Below are positions 12,476 through 24,304 of a stretch of 64,000 nucleotides of DNA, piece after piece. Positions within the stretch are counted from its first letter, which is position 1, and each line of letters starts with the position of its first letter. The notes below the pieces were generated by a model. The model had not been told where the DNA came from. It searched no databases and saw only the letters and a list, made by a program, of their open reading frames with translations. This DNA comes from Gymnorhina tibicen (taxonomy: Eukaryota; Chordata; Aves; Passeriformes; Artamidae), in contig VXAZ01002516.1 of NCBI GenBank assembly GCA_013399875.1, positions 124,001 through 188,000 of the forward strand. The letters run 5' to 3'. The position numbers and the translations under genes were made by a program.

Positions 12476-12748
12476 ATGATCTCCCCTCTCTGGTGGGCAG
12501 TGACAGGACCTGAGGGAACGGCACAAAGTTGTGTCAGGGGAGGTTTAGGTTGGATATTAGAAAAATTCACTCAAAGACTGGTTCTTTCACTCAAAGACTG
12601 GTTGGGCACTGGAACAGGCTCCCCAGGGAAGTGGTCACAGCACCAAGGCTGGCAGAGTTCAAGCAGTGTTTGAACAATGCTCTCAGGCACAGGGTGTAAG
12701 TCTTGGGAATGGTGCTGTGCAACCAGGAGTTGGACTTGATGATCCCAG
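12476..12748 (+). mobile_element. CR1 LINE 3' fragment with internal 20-bp duplication
   Basis: The plus strand follows CR1 from 'ctctggtgggcagtgacagg' through 'ggaggtttaggttggatatt' to 'gttggacttgatgatcc'. Translation around 12589-12700 gives TQRLVGHWNRLPREVV and then EFKQCLNNALRHRV with a stop, the C-terminal end of ORF2. A 20-bp direct duplication ('ttcactcaaagactggttct' at 12566-12585, repeated at 12586-12605 with two end mismatches) interrupts the coding frame. The final tail repeat is not evident. The subfamily signature matches the element at 1714-2320. Confidence 0.93.
12566..12605. repeat. 20-bp tandem duplication inside CR1
   Basis: Two adjacent 20-bp copies start at 12566 and 12586 and differ only in the last two bases. 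Other CR1 copies carry a single block at this position, so it is a local duplication after or during insertion. The length is not a multiple of three, so it also shifts the ORF2 frame. Confidence 0.92.
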
Positions 12749-12849
12749 ATCAGACATGCCAACATGTAGCTGAAGCAGCTGCTGTCTCTTTGCTCCCTTT
12801 CTCCACACAGTTGTCACACAGCCTTAGCTCCCAAGACATCATTTTTGGA

Positions 12850-13268
12850 GCCCAGGAAAGCACCAACCCCCCTGCCATGGGCAGGGCCACCTTTCACTAG
12901 ACCAGGTTGATCAGAGCTCCATCCAGCCTGGCTTTGAACACTTCCAAGGATGGGACATCCACTTCTCTGAACAACCTGTTTCAGGGCCTCTTCACCTTCA
13001 CAGTAAAGGATTTCTTCATAATATCCCACCTAAACCTACTCTCTTTTAGTTTGAATCCAATCCCCTTTGTCATGTCACTACAGGGTCTTGTAAATAGTCC
13101 CTCTCCATCCTTCTTGTAGGCTCCCTTCAGGTACTGGGAGGCTGCAGTTAGGTTACCCCAAAGCCTTTTCTTTTCCAGGCTGAACAATTCCAATTCTTTC
13201 AGCCCTTCCTCATAGGAGAGGTCCTCCAGCCCTCTAATCATCTAGGTGCCTTCCTCTGGACTTGCTAC
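12850..13268 (-). mobile_element. CR1 LINE fragment (C-terminal ORF2, degenerate)
   Basis: On the minus strand the frame at 12981-13241 reads YEEGLKELELFSLEKKRL, then a YLKGAY..GEGLFTR block and GFKLKESRFR, the standard CR1 C-terminal order. The frame breaks near 12990-13030 and the rest of the ORF2 end lies in another frame down to about 12895. The 3' UTR is recognisable to about 12864 ('ccccctgccatgggcaggg' on the plus strand); the terminal repeat is lost or diverged. Its signature (GEGLFTR.CSD) differs from the neighbouring plus-strand CR1, so this is a separate insertion of another subfamily. Confidence 0.93.
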
Positions 13269-16200
13269 TACAGGTTGGTATCACTTGAGTTTAAGATGGA
13301 AGATATGCAAGCTAAAATTGTATCTATGCCTAAAAATAAGATATTTTGGAATCTAGAGTCCCTTCCTAGCCAGTGGAATGAAATAAGTAATTTCAGAAAG
13401 CAAATCCTCCCACTTTCCTTCAGTAATTTTATTAGGATGAGATTGATCACTGTCAGGGGCTACATCAAGATACACAGACACTGCTAAAATTTGATGCAGC
13501 TTGGACTTTGATAAGTAGCTAAAAGTGGCTTAGGTCCAAAATATGAATTGTGTGCAAAATTGGTTAATTAAATAATAATTATTAATATTAATAATATATT
13601 TTTCTCAAATGGAAACCTCCAGAAATGTATTAAAGAATGAATCTATTTTAAGATCTGTCAGGCTGGTTTTATGATGAGAGACAAATATTTCCTCAACGAA
13701 TAGATTTTGTTCACTATTGATGTAAGCTAAGAGAGAGGAGGAGCAGGGGAATCAATGACTGGAGTACAAGGCTGCACAGACTATCTATAGATCTAATTTG
13801 GATATTTCAGATCATTCTTTAAACTAGAACAAGTAATAGATCTCAGTCACTCTCATATACCTTCCAGGCAGATGTATTTTTATGCCCATTCAGAACTTCT
13901 ATGGGATATGGAAATCATGTGAACACAGGAACGAGGAGAATTGGAGAAACAGCTTGCTGGTCACCAGACACTTGGCCTACATGAAAACAGAACAAATGGT
14001 AGATGAGGTGATAAACCTCCTCACTGTAGAATAAATTCTGAAAATCTATTAATTTTACAACTATGCAAGTTATACTGCAAATGGACACAAAGATCTTCCT
14101 TCATATCATGAGGAAGAAGTTGCAGAGTGATTTTCTTTATAATATATTCCCTGTCCTTTGTTTTGGGGCTCACTACACTAGAGATTAAATCAAAGTAACA
14201 TACAGCCATTATCTTTCACATCAGACGAATGGTTAATATGCTTCCAACATGGTGAGTATAAAATATAGAAATATCTTTTGGGGGAAGAGCAAATAATAGA
14301 CCCCACCCATCACAGTCCTTCTCATCATTTTTCCTTAGGAAAAAAGCCAGGGATTGTTCCTACAGAGAAGCTAGAAGAAACATTTCTGACGTCAAACAAT
14401 TCACCTCTTATTAAACAGTATATTTTGTCAGCAATAAAATTCAATAAATAACTATAGAGCAGCCAAGTAAAAAAGCAGATAAAATCCAATAAAAAGTGCT
14501 TGAAAAAGATCTATTTCCAAGAGTAGATTGACCAACCTTCCAACTTCCGTTTATGGTTTTCAAATAAATTTTTTAAAAAGTTAAAATTAATTTTTTTCAT
14601 TCCGATATCTTCAGCACTTGGGAAATTACATGACATGACAGAGCTAAATTTATACAACCTCCACTTAATCTAAGCTTACTTAATTTTATCTGAGATAACT
14701 TCATTATTCTTTAGAACTAGAAAGAAGTATCACAATCAACACAATTTACTAATGTTAAGAATTTCTGCAGATTTTTTTTTCCAGAATTATTAAAAGATAA
14801 AGACAGCTATTTTACCAAAGCACTTCTGAGAAAGGAACAAAAAATGTATGTTTTGGTCTCTGGTCCAACTCATACAGGATAATCCTTTGCTTCTACTCCC
14901 ATGTGATTTCTCGGACCTTTACACCTAAATTTTTCTAATCTGCTCACTTTACATCTGGAAACTTCAGAGGATTAAGGTTATTTGGTTTGTATATCAGCAT
15001 TTCTTATCTCTGACTTCTTTTCTGCAGCATCAGATAATAAAATGTGTTTATCTATTTCTTCTGGCTTGAAGCTCATTCTGTTCTTTATGGTTATCTTCTC
15101 TTGTGCACTTTCCTCTCTGCAGATCCACACTGCAGAACTCTGCCCTCAGCAACTGCTCTTTCAGAAGTAGGTACTATTCATTCTAATCTCTTGAATTCCA
15201 GGGAATTTTGGAAACCCATGTAGTATTTTGCCAGGGAAGATAGGCCAAAGTTTGAGAGCAGATCTATTACATCAATCAACCAAATTTATATCAGATAATT
15301 AGTAAATGCTTTTAGAATATGTGCATCATGGTTAACCATCTTAGGCCAGTACGGAATATAAACATCATAGTAAAAAAATGAGACAAAGCACAGAATTTTC
15401 CACAGTAATTTTTGCAGCACACATACACATACGAAGCAAAACAAAAAACAACCCCAGGCTTTATGACTAGTTAGAAATATTTTTTTTTATTCTTTTAAAA
15501 AATTCATTCTTCCTCCAAAGGTGTAATACCATTAGAATGTATTTCACAACCCAGCAGGTTTATGGCCGCAAAACAGTAGCTACAATTTGTGTGGAAATAG
15601 CAGTGTGTTAATGTGCTGGATAATATTCAGCATGAATAAGATTATTCAGGCTTCTGGGAGATGAAAAGCTTGATAGGCTGTGAGATATTTATAATACTGC
15701 ACTTGTTTTGGTGGCTGTGCCAAATTGCAACAAACTCATTTCAAACCATCTCAGGCCATAAACCAGTCTATAAATAAAGATTTAGTTACATAGTACCTGA
15801 ACTATGCATTGCCTATAAACTGTAGACTGACCAGTCTTAAAATAAAATACTTAAAAAAAAAACTTCTTTAAAATTTTTTAAAAACTTTTCCTTCAGGAGA
15901 AAAACAGTGTAAAATATTGGTTCAACTTCCTTGTTGCTATTTTTGAAGCGAGATTCCCAGCAATGAACAGCCAGATCTGTCCAGTAATACGTTTTCCTGG
16001 TTCTGTGTTCTCCAACAAAAATTAAGAGTTCAGAGTTAGACTGGAATTTTTCTGAAGATCTGGATAGATAATATTCTTGAAGAACATATGGCAAAAATAT
16101 TTCATCAACACTTTTGACAAATATGGTGTCGGGTTTTAAACATGGCTGAACAGTGCTGTGGGCTTTGATTCAGTTTTAATCTGTAGTCCTGTGTTTCTTT

Positions 16201-17856
16201 CCAGAGTTTGTGTTGGCTGATATTTAGTTAAATGAATGACCATGTGTGCACCAGCTGAAAGAAGCTCCTTCTGAGGCCTCTCCAGTAACTGATGAATTAC
16301 CAATGAGTTATCAATGCATCTCAGTATGTGTGAGGTTTTCACACCAGGCTCTGACTGTGGACCTTGGCATGGGAGAGCAGTAAACTCATATAATTCAATT
16401 AGTTGGTGTTTTTCCCTTGCTACCTTATACAGTGGATGCTGTCCCCATGGGGGATAATATCCTGTAGCCAGGAAATGTTCTGTAAAAAAGGTGCTAGCAA
16501 AGACAGCTGTAGCAGTGTTCATCTCTTTCCTTCACATGAATTATAAGAATAATAGATCAAATGCTTGAACCTATATTTATAAAATATCTTGGGATTCTCC
16601 AAACCATCCATTATGTCCCTTCGTTGAAGCTGTTCTTGCAAAAAAAGTTTCTTCAGTATTAAATAATTCAAAAACTGTTTCTCAGATTATCAGTTCCTCT
16701 TCATTCTTTCTGACAACTGTTATTCTGCTTTTGCTAAGTATAATGTTGTGTTTACCTTAGAGATTTAATCTGCTTCTTCATATTATCTGGATCTGAATTT
16801 CCAGACTCTGGTGCTCCTGTGTAGTTTCACCTAAGTGGGCTACTCTTATCACCACACAGAAAAACAGTACTTGAAGGCGATTCTGGGTGTATTAGAATGA
16901 GTAATTAAAGTACTGCTATGGGTAACCCCACCCTGGCATGTTGTTACTCCGTTTTATTTTCCGTCAGAAGTACAGGTAGGCCACAAGACATACCAACATC
17001 ATCTAACTCACTGTGGCCTCTGCCTATCTACTGACACATGCAGCTTCAAGACTCAGTGTTGAGGACTGACAAATACCATTTCAAGGATTTTCTAACAAAA
17101 ATTGTGGCTCTAGGCTCCATGAGTTCCATTTTAGGAAAGGGGAATCTAAGATCTAGAGTGCTGTCTGAAGTTGTCCTTCTGTCCATCCCTGGGTTGTAGT
17201 GGACTTTATATCAGGCTTCTCCTTTTAGAAGAAGTGCCTTGTAGAAAAGCAGAAATCCATTTCTTACTTCTTATGTCATCACCTCATTGCACTAAAGAAG
17301 TAATAATCCAGGATATTGGAAAACAATCTCCAGTCTTCTGTTATATTAGATCACATGCTGGCTATGCCTAAATCAGAATGTCCTTTTTTTTGTATCCCCT
17401 TATTATATAGTGTAATTTATTTCTCCAAATAAATTAGACTTTGCTAGAAAAATCACTGAATGTCTCCTTCTGTCTCCATTGCACAGTATTTGTAATAGAA
17501 AAGTCTTTCCTGTTCTTATCAATGGCTTCCTCCTGAGTGCCTTTGTTCCAGGATTATAAGGTTTAATGAAAGCTAATGCTTCAGGCAACCATTTACATCT
17601 CTCTTGAACACTACAGATTTTGGAGGCAGCCTTTTGGAAGAAGTTGCTTTGTGCTATAGTGACTAAATGAACAAAAGGAACTTCCTTTACAGATTAACAA
17701 CTATTGCAGCATGGAGAAGATTACATCAGGTCTGAGCAGTTTAACAATAGTGTACGATGCTATGGGCTTGATAGGACAACAAAGTTAGATGGGGTAATAA
17801 TCCGATTTAGAATTAACTCAAGTCTGCAATATGCAGTTCCAGATAGCCTATTGGGG

Positions 17857-17942
17857 AAAAAAAAATTGAAACAAAAAGCCTAAACAAACAAAAAACCCCA
17901 TGCCAAATAAAAAACAATCCCAACACAAAAAAATACCCAAAA
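17857..17942. repeat. A-rich low-complexity run
   Basis: A strand-asymmetric run of A blocks separated by C, G or short mixed words ('aaacaaacaaaaaacccc' and similar). It is low complexity without a fixed period. A similar run lies at 59717-59779. Confidence 0.75.
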
Positions 17943-20900
17943 CTCACACAGTAATGTACTGGCTTTCTCACAGCTTGGACAGAATACCCTTAAAGTGGCC
18001 AATTGATGTGGAAATTTTCTCTTCAGTCTACCACCAATCTGTTTTGGTTAGCTTTTGCAATCCTTGTATCACAACATAAAGCACATTATATCCCCCACTT
18101 TTAGGGTACTCATTTAATTTAAATTTTTTAAGATGATAATGAAGCACAGCCAAGTTCCTCTCAGATTTTAGGACACAGTTTTGTTGTACAGGGAGAAGTA
18201 TATTTCAGAAACCCACTTTTTGACCTTATCTCGTGTAGCTTAGTAGGGAGGAACAGGAATAGGCAGGACATAAGGGGGGCTGAGGATCCCTTATTCATCT
18301 TTTAGTAGGCATTAACCCAGAATGTCATAATGAGGAAGGTCTTATTAATTAAACATCAGTTGAATATCTGCAGAGTTATTTGCACTGGGGGAGAAAAAAT
18401 CCAATTTCTTACAACAGCATGAGAAAAGCAATCGACTGTGGTGCTAATATCTGTTGATCTCTTTGTCTCATCAAGAAGATACATTCTTCAGTGAAGGATG
18501 GTAAAAATGATGTCAAGATAATAAAGGTTGCCCAGCCAGACACTGAGATGTGATTATCAGTATTAAATTGCAGAGCTATTACAAAATGGAATAGCACAAA
18601 TGAGGAAGGAGTAACCATCTGCTGATATTGTTTCTGACAGAAAACTGAGAAGAAGGAGTTTGTATGAATTGTTGGGAAAACACAGGGAGAGAGATAAATA
18701 TGAATGAATCACAGTTCTGTGATTTGGGAGCCATTGATTCATGCCTTCATGAGAAAAGCCTTGAACGTGGCTGTGGTATGGAGAGTGAGGACAAATGGCT
18801 GGAGTATTCCAAGGAATGGCTTTCTGGGTGAGTGTAGGTATCCCTTCAAACAGAGAGAGAAATCTGGAATTTTGTCATTTAATTGTTAAGATGCTCTGGT
18901 ATCAACGTCGTTCTGCTTGACAGCTCCTGTGTGTGGTTTGGGGAACTTCATGTGTCAGCGCCTTTTTTAGCAGACAAGATTGCACAAAGTTTAGCTCCCT
19001 TAACTTCATGCCATTCTTCCAAATATCTTACCAAGATTCACACCACCCTCAGCATATGCAAAACATGCCCCCAGTTTCCAGTTCCTGAAGCTACAACAGT
19101 TCGTCCCATTATTTCAGACTCTCTACAATATATTTAAAAAGTTAAAAAATCATGCAACAAATATTAATTCTCCATTATAACAATGGGAATGTGATATGAG
19201 GTCTACAGGAGACTGAAGATTTATGGACAAAACAGTTTCCCTTTTTTCTTTTACCTAAACTGAAGAGGGATTTTTTTCTCTGACTTTTCATAAGTAGTAG
19301 TCTTAGCTGGTTACTGGGTACTGTCACTACATTGCTTAAATGTAGCTGATAACTTGCATTAAAGTCAGAAATTTTAGTGTTTTGAATTTTTGACTGCAAA
19401 AGGTAATTGTGGAAAATTGCATTTTAAAGAGGTTTTCTGTGATGTACAGAAGCCCATGCTGGAGCTCTTAAAATCCAGATCTTAAAAAACGACTTGTCTA
19501 TCGCAAGTCTGCTCAGAGAAGTTTATAAACAACAATAAGTTGAACTCAGGTATTCACTTATAGTGTTTATAGAAACACCAAGGTCAAAACTCAGTGGAAA
19601 AACAAGTAAAAAAAACCTGAAAAAGGACCATTCAGTTAAAATCTCTACTGCAGTTACCTGAGTAACTAATGTTGTTAGGTTCGAGCATGACAGAGTGAAT
19701 TGATTCCCTCAACACCTGATATGGTGAAAAGCCAGCTCTATAAATAACAGTAGTATGAAGGTCAACATTTATATCCAATGTTCATTCACATTTACGTCTA
19801 AGAAATAAAGAATTTATTGAAAGAGCAGTTGGCTATAAATTCCTAATCTCTGACATATTGCTATTATTCCCTCTTCAAAAAACAAAAGTATAAAACTTCA
19901 TGACTCCTGCTCTTGGTAAAAGACAGCTGAAAAGCCAAAAAGTTAGGAGCCTAATGAAGAAAACACCTTGGCCATCATAATTGATTGAGATTTTTTTTTA
20001 ATGTGACCTCTTGCCAACTCCATCACAGAAGTGCATCTGGTCTAATAAACCTGGATGTTATTAGACCACGTTTTACTGGACCAGGTTTTATTGCAAAAAA
20101 ATTTATTTTGTCTTTCCCAAGGTCCTTGAAAGCTTTAACATGTAGATCAGAAATGTGTCAGAATTATGAGTTTGAGAATGTTTGAGTTGATAATTTTGGA
20201 ATTTTATTCCTTCCTTTCCTTCTTCCAGTCTCCATCTTCCTTTCTTATTAGAAACAAATGAATCCAGGGATTTCAAAATCACTCTCAATGAACACTACAC
20301 AACCAAAAATAATATGAAATGTTCTGGCATCTACAAAGCAGCTTATTTCAGTTCACAAATTTTCATCAAAATACACTATTCACTTCCAAATACTGTTTTG
20401 AATTGAATGCCAAACATGCAAGATTTGCCAATGTCTTGAATTAAAACAAAATGAGGGAAGGATGTCACAATGTTTCTCCCCCTTTTCCCCCATGGTAACT
20501 GAAAGTTCTTCATAATTTAGGAAGAAACAACAGTTTTAGTAGCACAAATACCTTTTGCCAGTTTACTTGTGATGACATGTCAGGGGACTTCTGTCTCTCT
20601 CCTTTTCCACAGAAGTTGCTAAAAAGCTGCTATACGCAGAATCCTTTTAGTTTCTCAATATCTTGAAAATAACAAGATTGGCAGACAATTGACCCCTCAT
20701 AGATGAACCCAAATTTAAGGTTAAAAAGCAATTCCCTGTACTCTGGCAAACACAGTTTATCAAATCTAAGACATAAAACTGGCATTTCAGCTGCCAACCT
20801 GATAGCTCTTTTCAAGATGATCTTTGTGAAATATAATGGAAAAATCCTTTAGGATGGTACAAGGTAGATCTACCATGGTTTATTCTCATTGCCTCAAACT

Positions 20901-23900
20901 AATTGACTTGGTACAGAAAATAAAATCCATTTTTCTGTCATTCTGCCTTGTCTCTTGAAAAGCTAAATCAGAGCATGCTGGATGGAGGCTGTTTGACATT
21001 CCTGACAGCACAGTTTGTATTGCATTCAGTCAGTCTCTTAATAATGCCATCAAAAAACTCTAGGCCACCTAAGCTCTACCAATAGGAATAGACAATTTTT
21101 TCTTCAGCAGCTAAATCAACATGGGACTTTACAGCCACAAGAACCACAACCTAACAGCAGCCTGTCATGCTGTGGGAGCCTCATCAAAGCTGCTGTAGCT
21201 TAAGTCCATTTTCTTGATCATAGCCTTCAAAGAAACCCCTCCTGATCAGCTGGATTATGAACACTCCTTTCACATGACAGCCTGAAAATCAAATGAAAGA
21301 ACAATGTCTGTTGAAAGGAGACATTCTAGTAGACTCTGATATTAAATCTGTGAGCATTTCTTTAAATAAGAGGCACTGGTGTATTAAAAGTCCCTGAGTA
21401 ATTTCAGCTTTTCTTTTTCTATCAGTTTTATATAGCTTTTTTCAACCTGACACTAAGGGTCATTCTGAGTAAGAGTGACACAAAAAAACAAGTTATAAAG
21501 ACAGATAGGTAGAAATTGTCAATAGTCCTGCATTTTGGAGTCTGGTTTTGGGGATTTTTTTCCCCAACAGATCTGTGAAGCCAACACATTTAGAAACATA
21601 GGCAGAGATGTGAGACCATTAAAGTATCATGGTCAAATTCCTAAGATTACTTGAGCAGGTAGTTTTTAACTCTGTATGTCATAGAGAGGAATCATGAAAA
21701 GTATTTCCTACCTACTGTTGTATACAAATATCCATATTTTTTACATACTAAAAGAGTAATCAAGACCACACATAGTTCCTTTGTACCACAACTGTGCCTA
21801 CATCTTCAAGAGCCCTTTGAAGTTTATTTCATTTAGCATTTATGCAAAAGAATTAATGTAAAGGTACTAATGAAAAGCCTAGGTTGCTCTGCTCTTTGGT
21901 ATGTCAGGAGAGTGGTCATTGCTCTGTAGCAATGTGCAGAGTCCAGCAATGAGAACAAAGACAGTGGAGCCTCTGCAAGTTTTTCTAAAAAAAGCAATGT
22001 TAATCCAAGTAAAATGCCAGCTGCAACACAGTTTGAAACATGGATCTGCAAAGTCTGTTCATTCCGTGAGCTGTGCTGCTTTGCTGGTCTTTTCTGGACC
22101 ACAGGGTTCAAGCTTTTCCTTCCTTTCACAATTAATGTGATTTTTTGAGCTTGGAAAATGCCATTTTTATTGTCTGTATTCTTCCCATGTTTAGAAGAGG
22201 AAAGCTCCTCTTCTATGCGGCCATGAAATGAAGAATTAATTTCCTATTTTAACCTACCCTAATTATTGTGTGGTACAGAGAGAAAATAGTCTTCCAAAAA
22301 GGGCAAAGAGAGATGCCTTCCTGAAACTGGGGTGAGAACCATACCTCTCTGGGACTACTTTTGGTTTTCCCTGGATGCAGCTGCAAACACTTTGCAGCAA
22401 AACCTTTTCCTCGTCCTTTGAACGAGATGTGGGATGGGAATAGGTCCTAGAGCAAGTGATGCACAACTTGGGGATCAAAGATGGGAAGCTGAGTTCAGTC
22501 TTGTAGAAACGTCCTTAACCCCACTGAGATTACCTGACCAAATCTGCTGTGTGACCTCGGCTTCTGCTTGGCCACAGACTCTGCACACTGAATGGATGTG
22601 CAAGAGCTGAGACCCAAACAATAAATAATATGCTATAGGGACACTGTCGAGGAACATGGATAAAGTGAAGGAGACCCATTCCAAGAAGGGTGAGAGAACC
22701 TTTTCTAAGCAGACATATCCCTATGACAAAACTTTATTTTAAATTATTTTTTCTGATGAGCTGCGGCACAGTCCTGGGCTTTGATGTGTCAGGGTTGTGA
22801 AAGTCTCAGTGTTACATGAGACTCCCAGGGTGCAGCCCATGGTATAACAAATTAGCATGGCTTCCACCAAAGTGTCAGTGATTGACAGGTGATGGGTCGG
22901 GTGGTGACAGCACAGGGTAGCTGAAGCTGCTGCTCCACTGCCTGAACAGCTGAGCTCGGTTTTTTCCTACCTTAAAGAAAAGTGAATGCAGTCCACATTT
23001 CCCTTCCTGTTGGGTTATTGATCGCTCTCAGCACAGGGTGTGCTGTGCCATGGAGGGATTCTCATTATTTTAAGCAGAATATGGCTGGACAGTTAAAACA
23101 AACATGAGAACTCTACTTTGGAAACATCAGAGTTTAGTTAATGGACACTGAAGGCGCATTTGGCTCTAATTAAGAGTAGGAGAGACACGAGATCTTAGCA
23201 GGTTATGATGAGGGTGGGTAAGAACAAGCTCTTTCAAGGGTGAGGCAGAAGAGCATCAGAGCAGCATCCCTACTGCAAGGGGAGGCAGGGGAGCCTCATG
23301 GAAGCCCCCACAAGGTCTGAGTGGATCCTCATTGGTTTGTCCTGTGCTGTGCTACATTCAGCCAGGCATTTAGCTGTCTGTTCCTGGTACTCTGTACAGC
23401 AATGAAAGGGTGTTTGCAGAAAGGGAAGAAAGGGGAAAAAAAGGGTGAGAGAAGCTGCCAGAATTTCCTGCAGAGACCCAGGATGCCATCTGCCCAGGAG
23501 AAAAAGTTTGATCCTGATTTTAAAGATTTATGTGAAAAAACCCCTACCTTGCTGCCATTCATCTTTGTCCACTGTCTGGCCATGGTGAGAATCACTCTTT
23601 CCTGCCACTGCCTTTGGTGTCTGTCTGCACTACCTTGGTGCTGCTGCTGGAGTATGGAGCCACCGGCTGGTGCCATATTCCTCCTGCTCTGATGGAAAAT
23701 TAAATTATCCCTCTCTCCTTCCCACAACCTCGCTATAGGTGACACTGTAAAGAAAAAATCTTGCATGGCCTTGAGCCCATCCTCCCACAGCTCCCCAAGA
23801 TACCAGAGAAACAGAAAAAATGTTTTCCTGTTAGGGATTACTGAATAAAGCTATTTCAAAACAAAACATCTATAGTGCAACATGGTCTTTGAATCATTAA

Positions 23901-24283
23901 GGCTTTGTGGGAGGGTTTCAGCAAAATATGTTTAGAGTATGCCTGTTACAGTGGCATTGCAGTGAGGAATCAGAGGAAAGTATAGCAATAGCTAAGGGAG
24001 TGGCTGATGCTGGTTAAGAGCACTTTTATATTGTAGTTGGAATGAAGTATGGATGTTGGCCTCCGTTTCCTGATCAGTGAATTTAATAATAATTGGCTTC
24101 CTGAAGAACTGAGCAGTATCTTGAGTACATTTTTATTATCTCCATGTAGGATTCATATATGTGTTCTTCTGTGAAGTAGAGAAAACTGTGATTGGTCTGT
24201 TTAGTAGTGCTAAACTAAGTTGCCAAAAGAGCAAACATTATTTTTCCCTTTACTTCACTCCTGAATTCAATAAATCGGAGGAG

Positions 24284-24304
24284 AAAAAAAGAAAGAAAGA
24301 AAGA
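24284..24304. repeat. Short (AAAG)n microsatellite
   Basis: An A7 run passes into four to five AAAG units. It is short. Confidence 0.75.

Noticed and set aside
16136..16522. 128-codon minus-strand open frame
   Set aside because: No domain, no codon-bias signal that can be judged by eye, and no splice or promoter context was found. Kept only as a note because it is long for this region.
23321..23766. Overlapping plus (123 codons) and minus (145 codons) open frames
   Set aside because: Both strands are open over the same moderately GC-rich stretch, and neither product resembles a known family.
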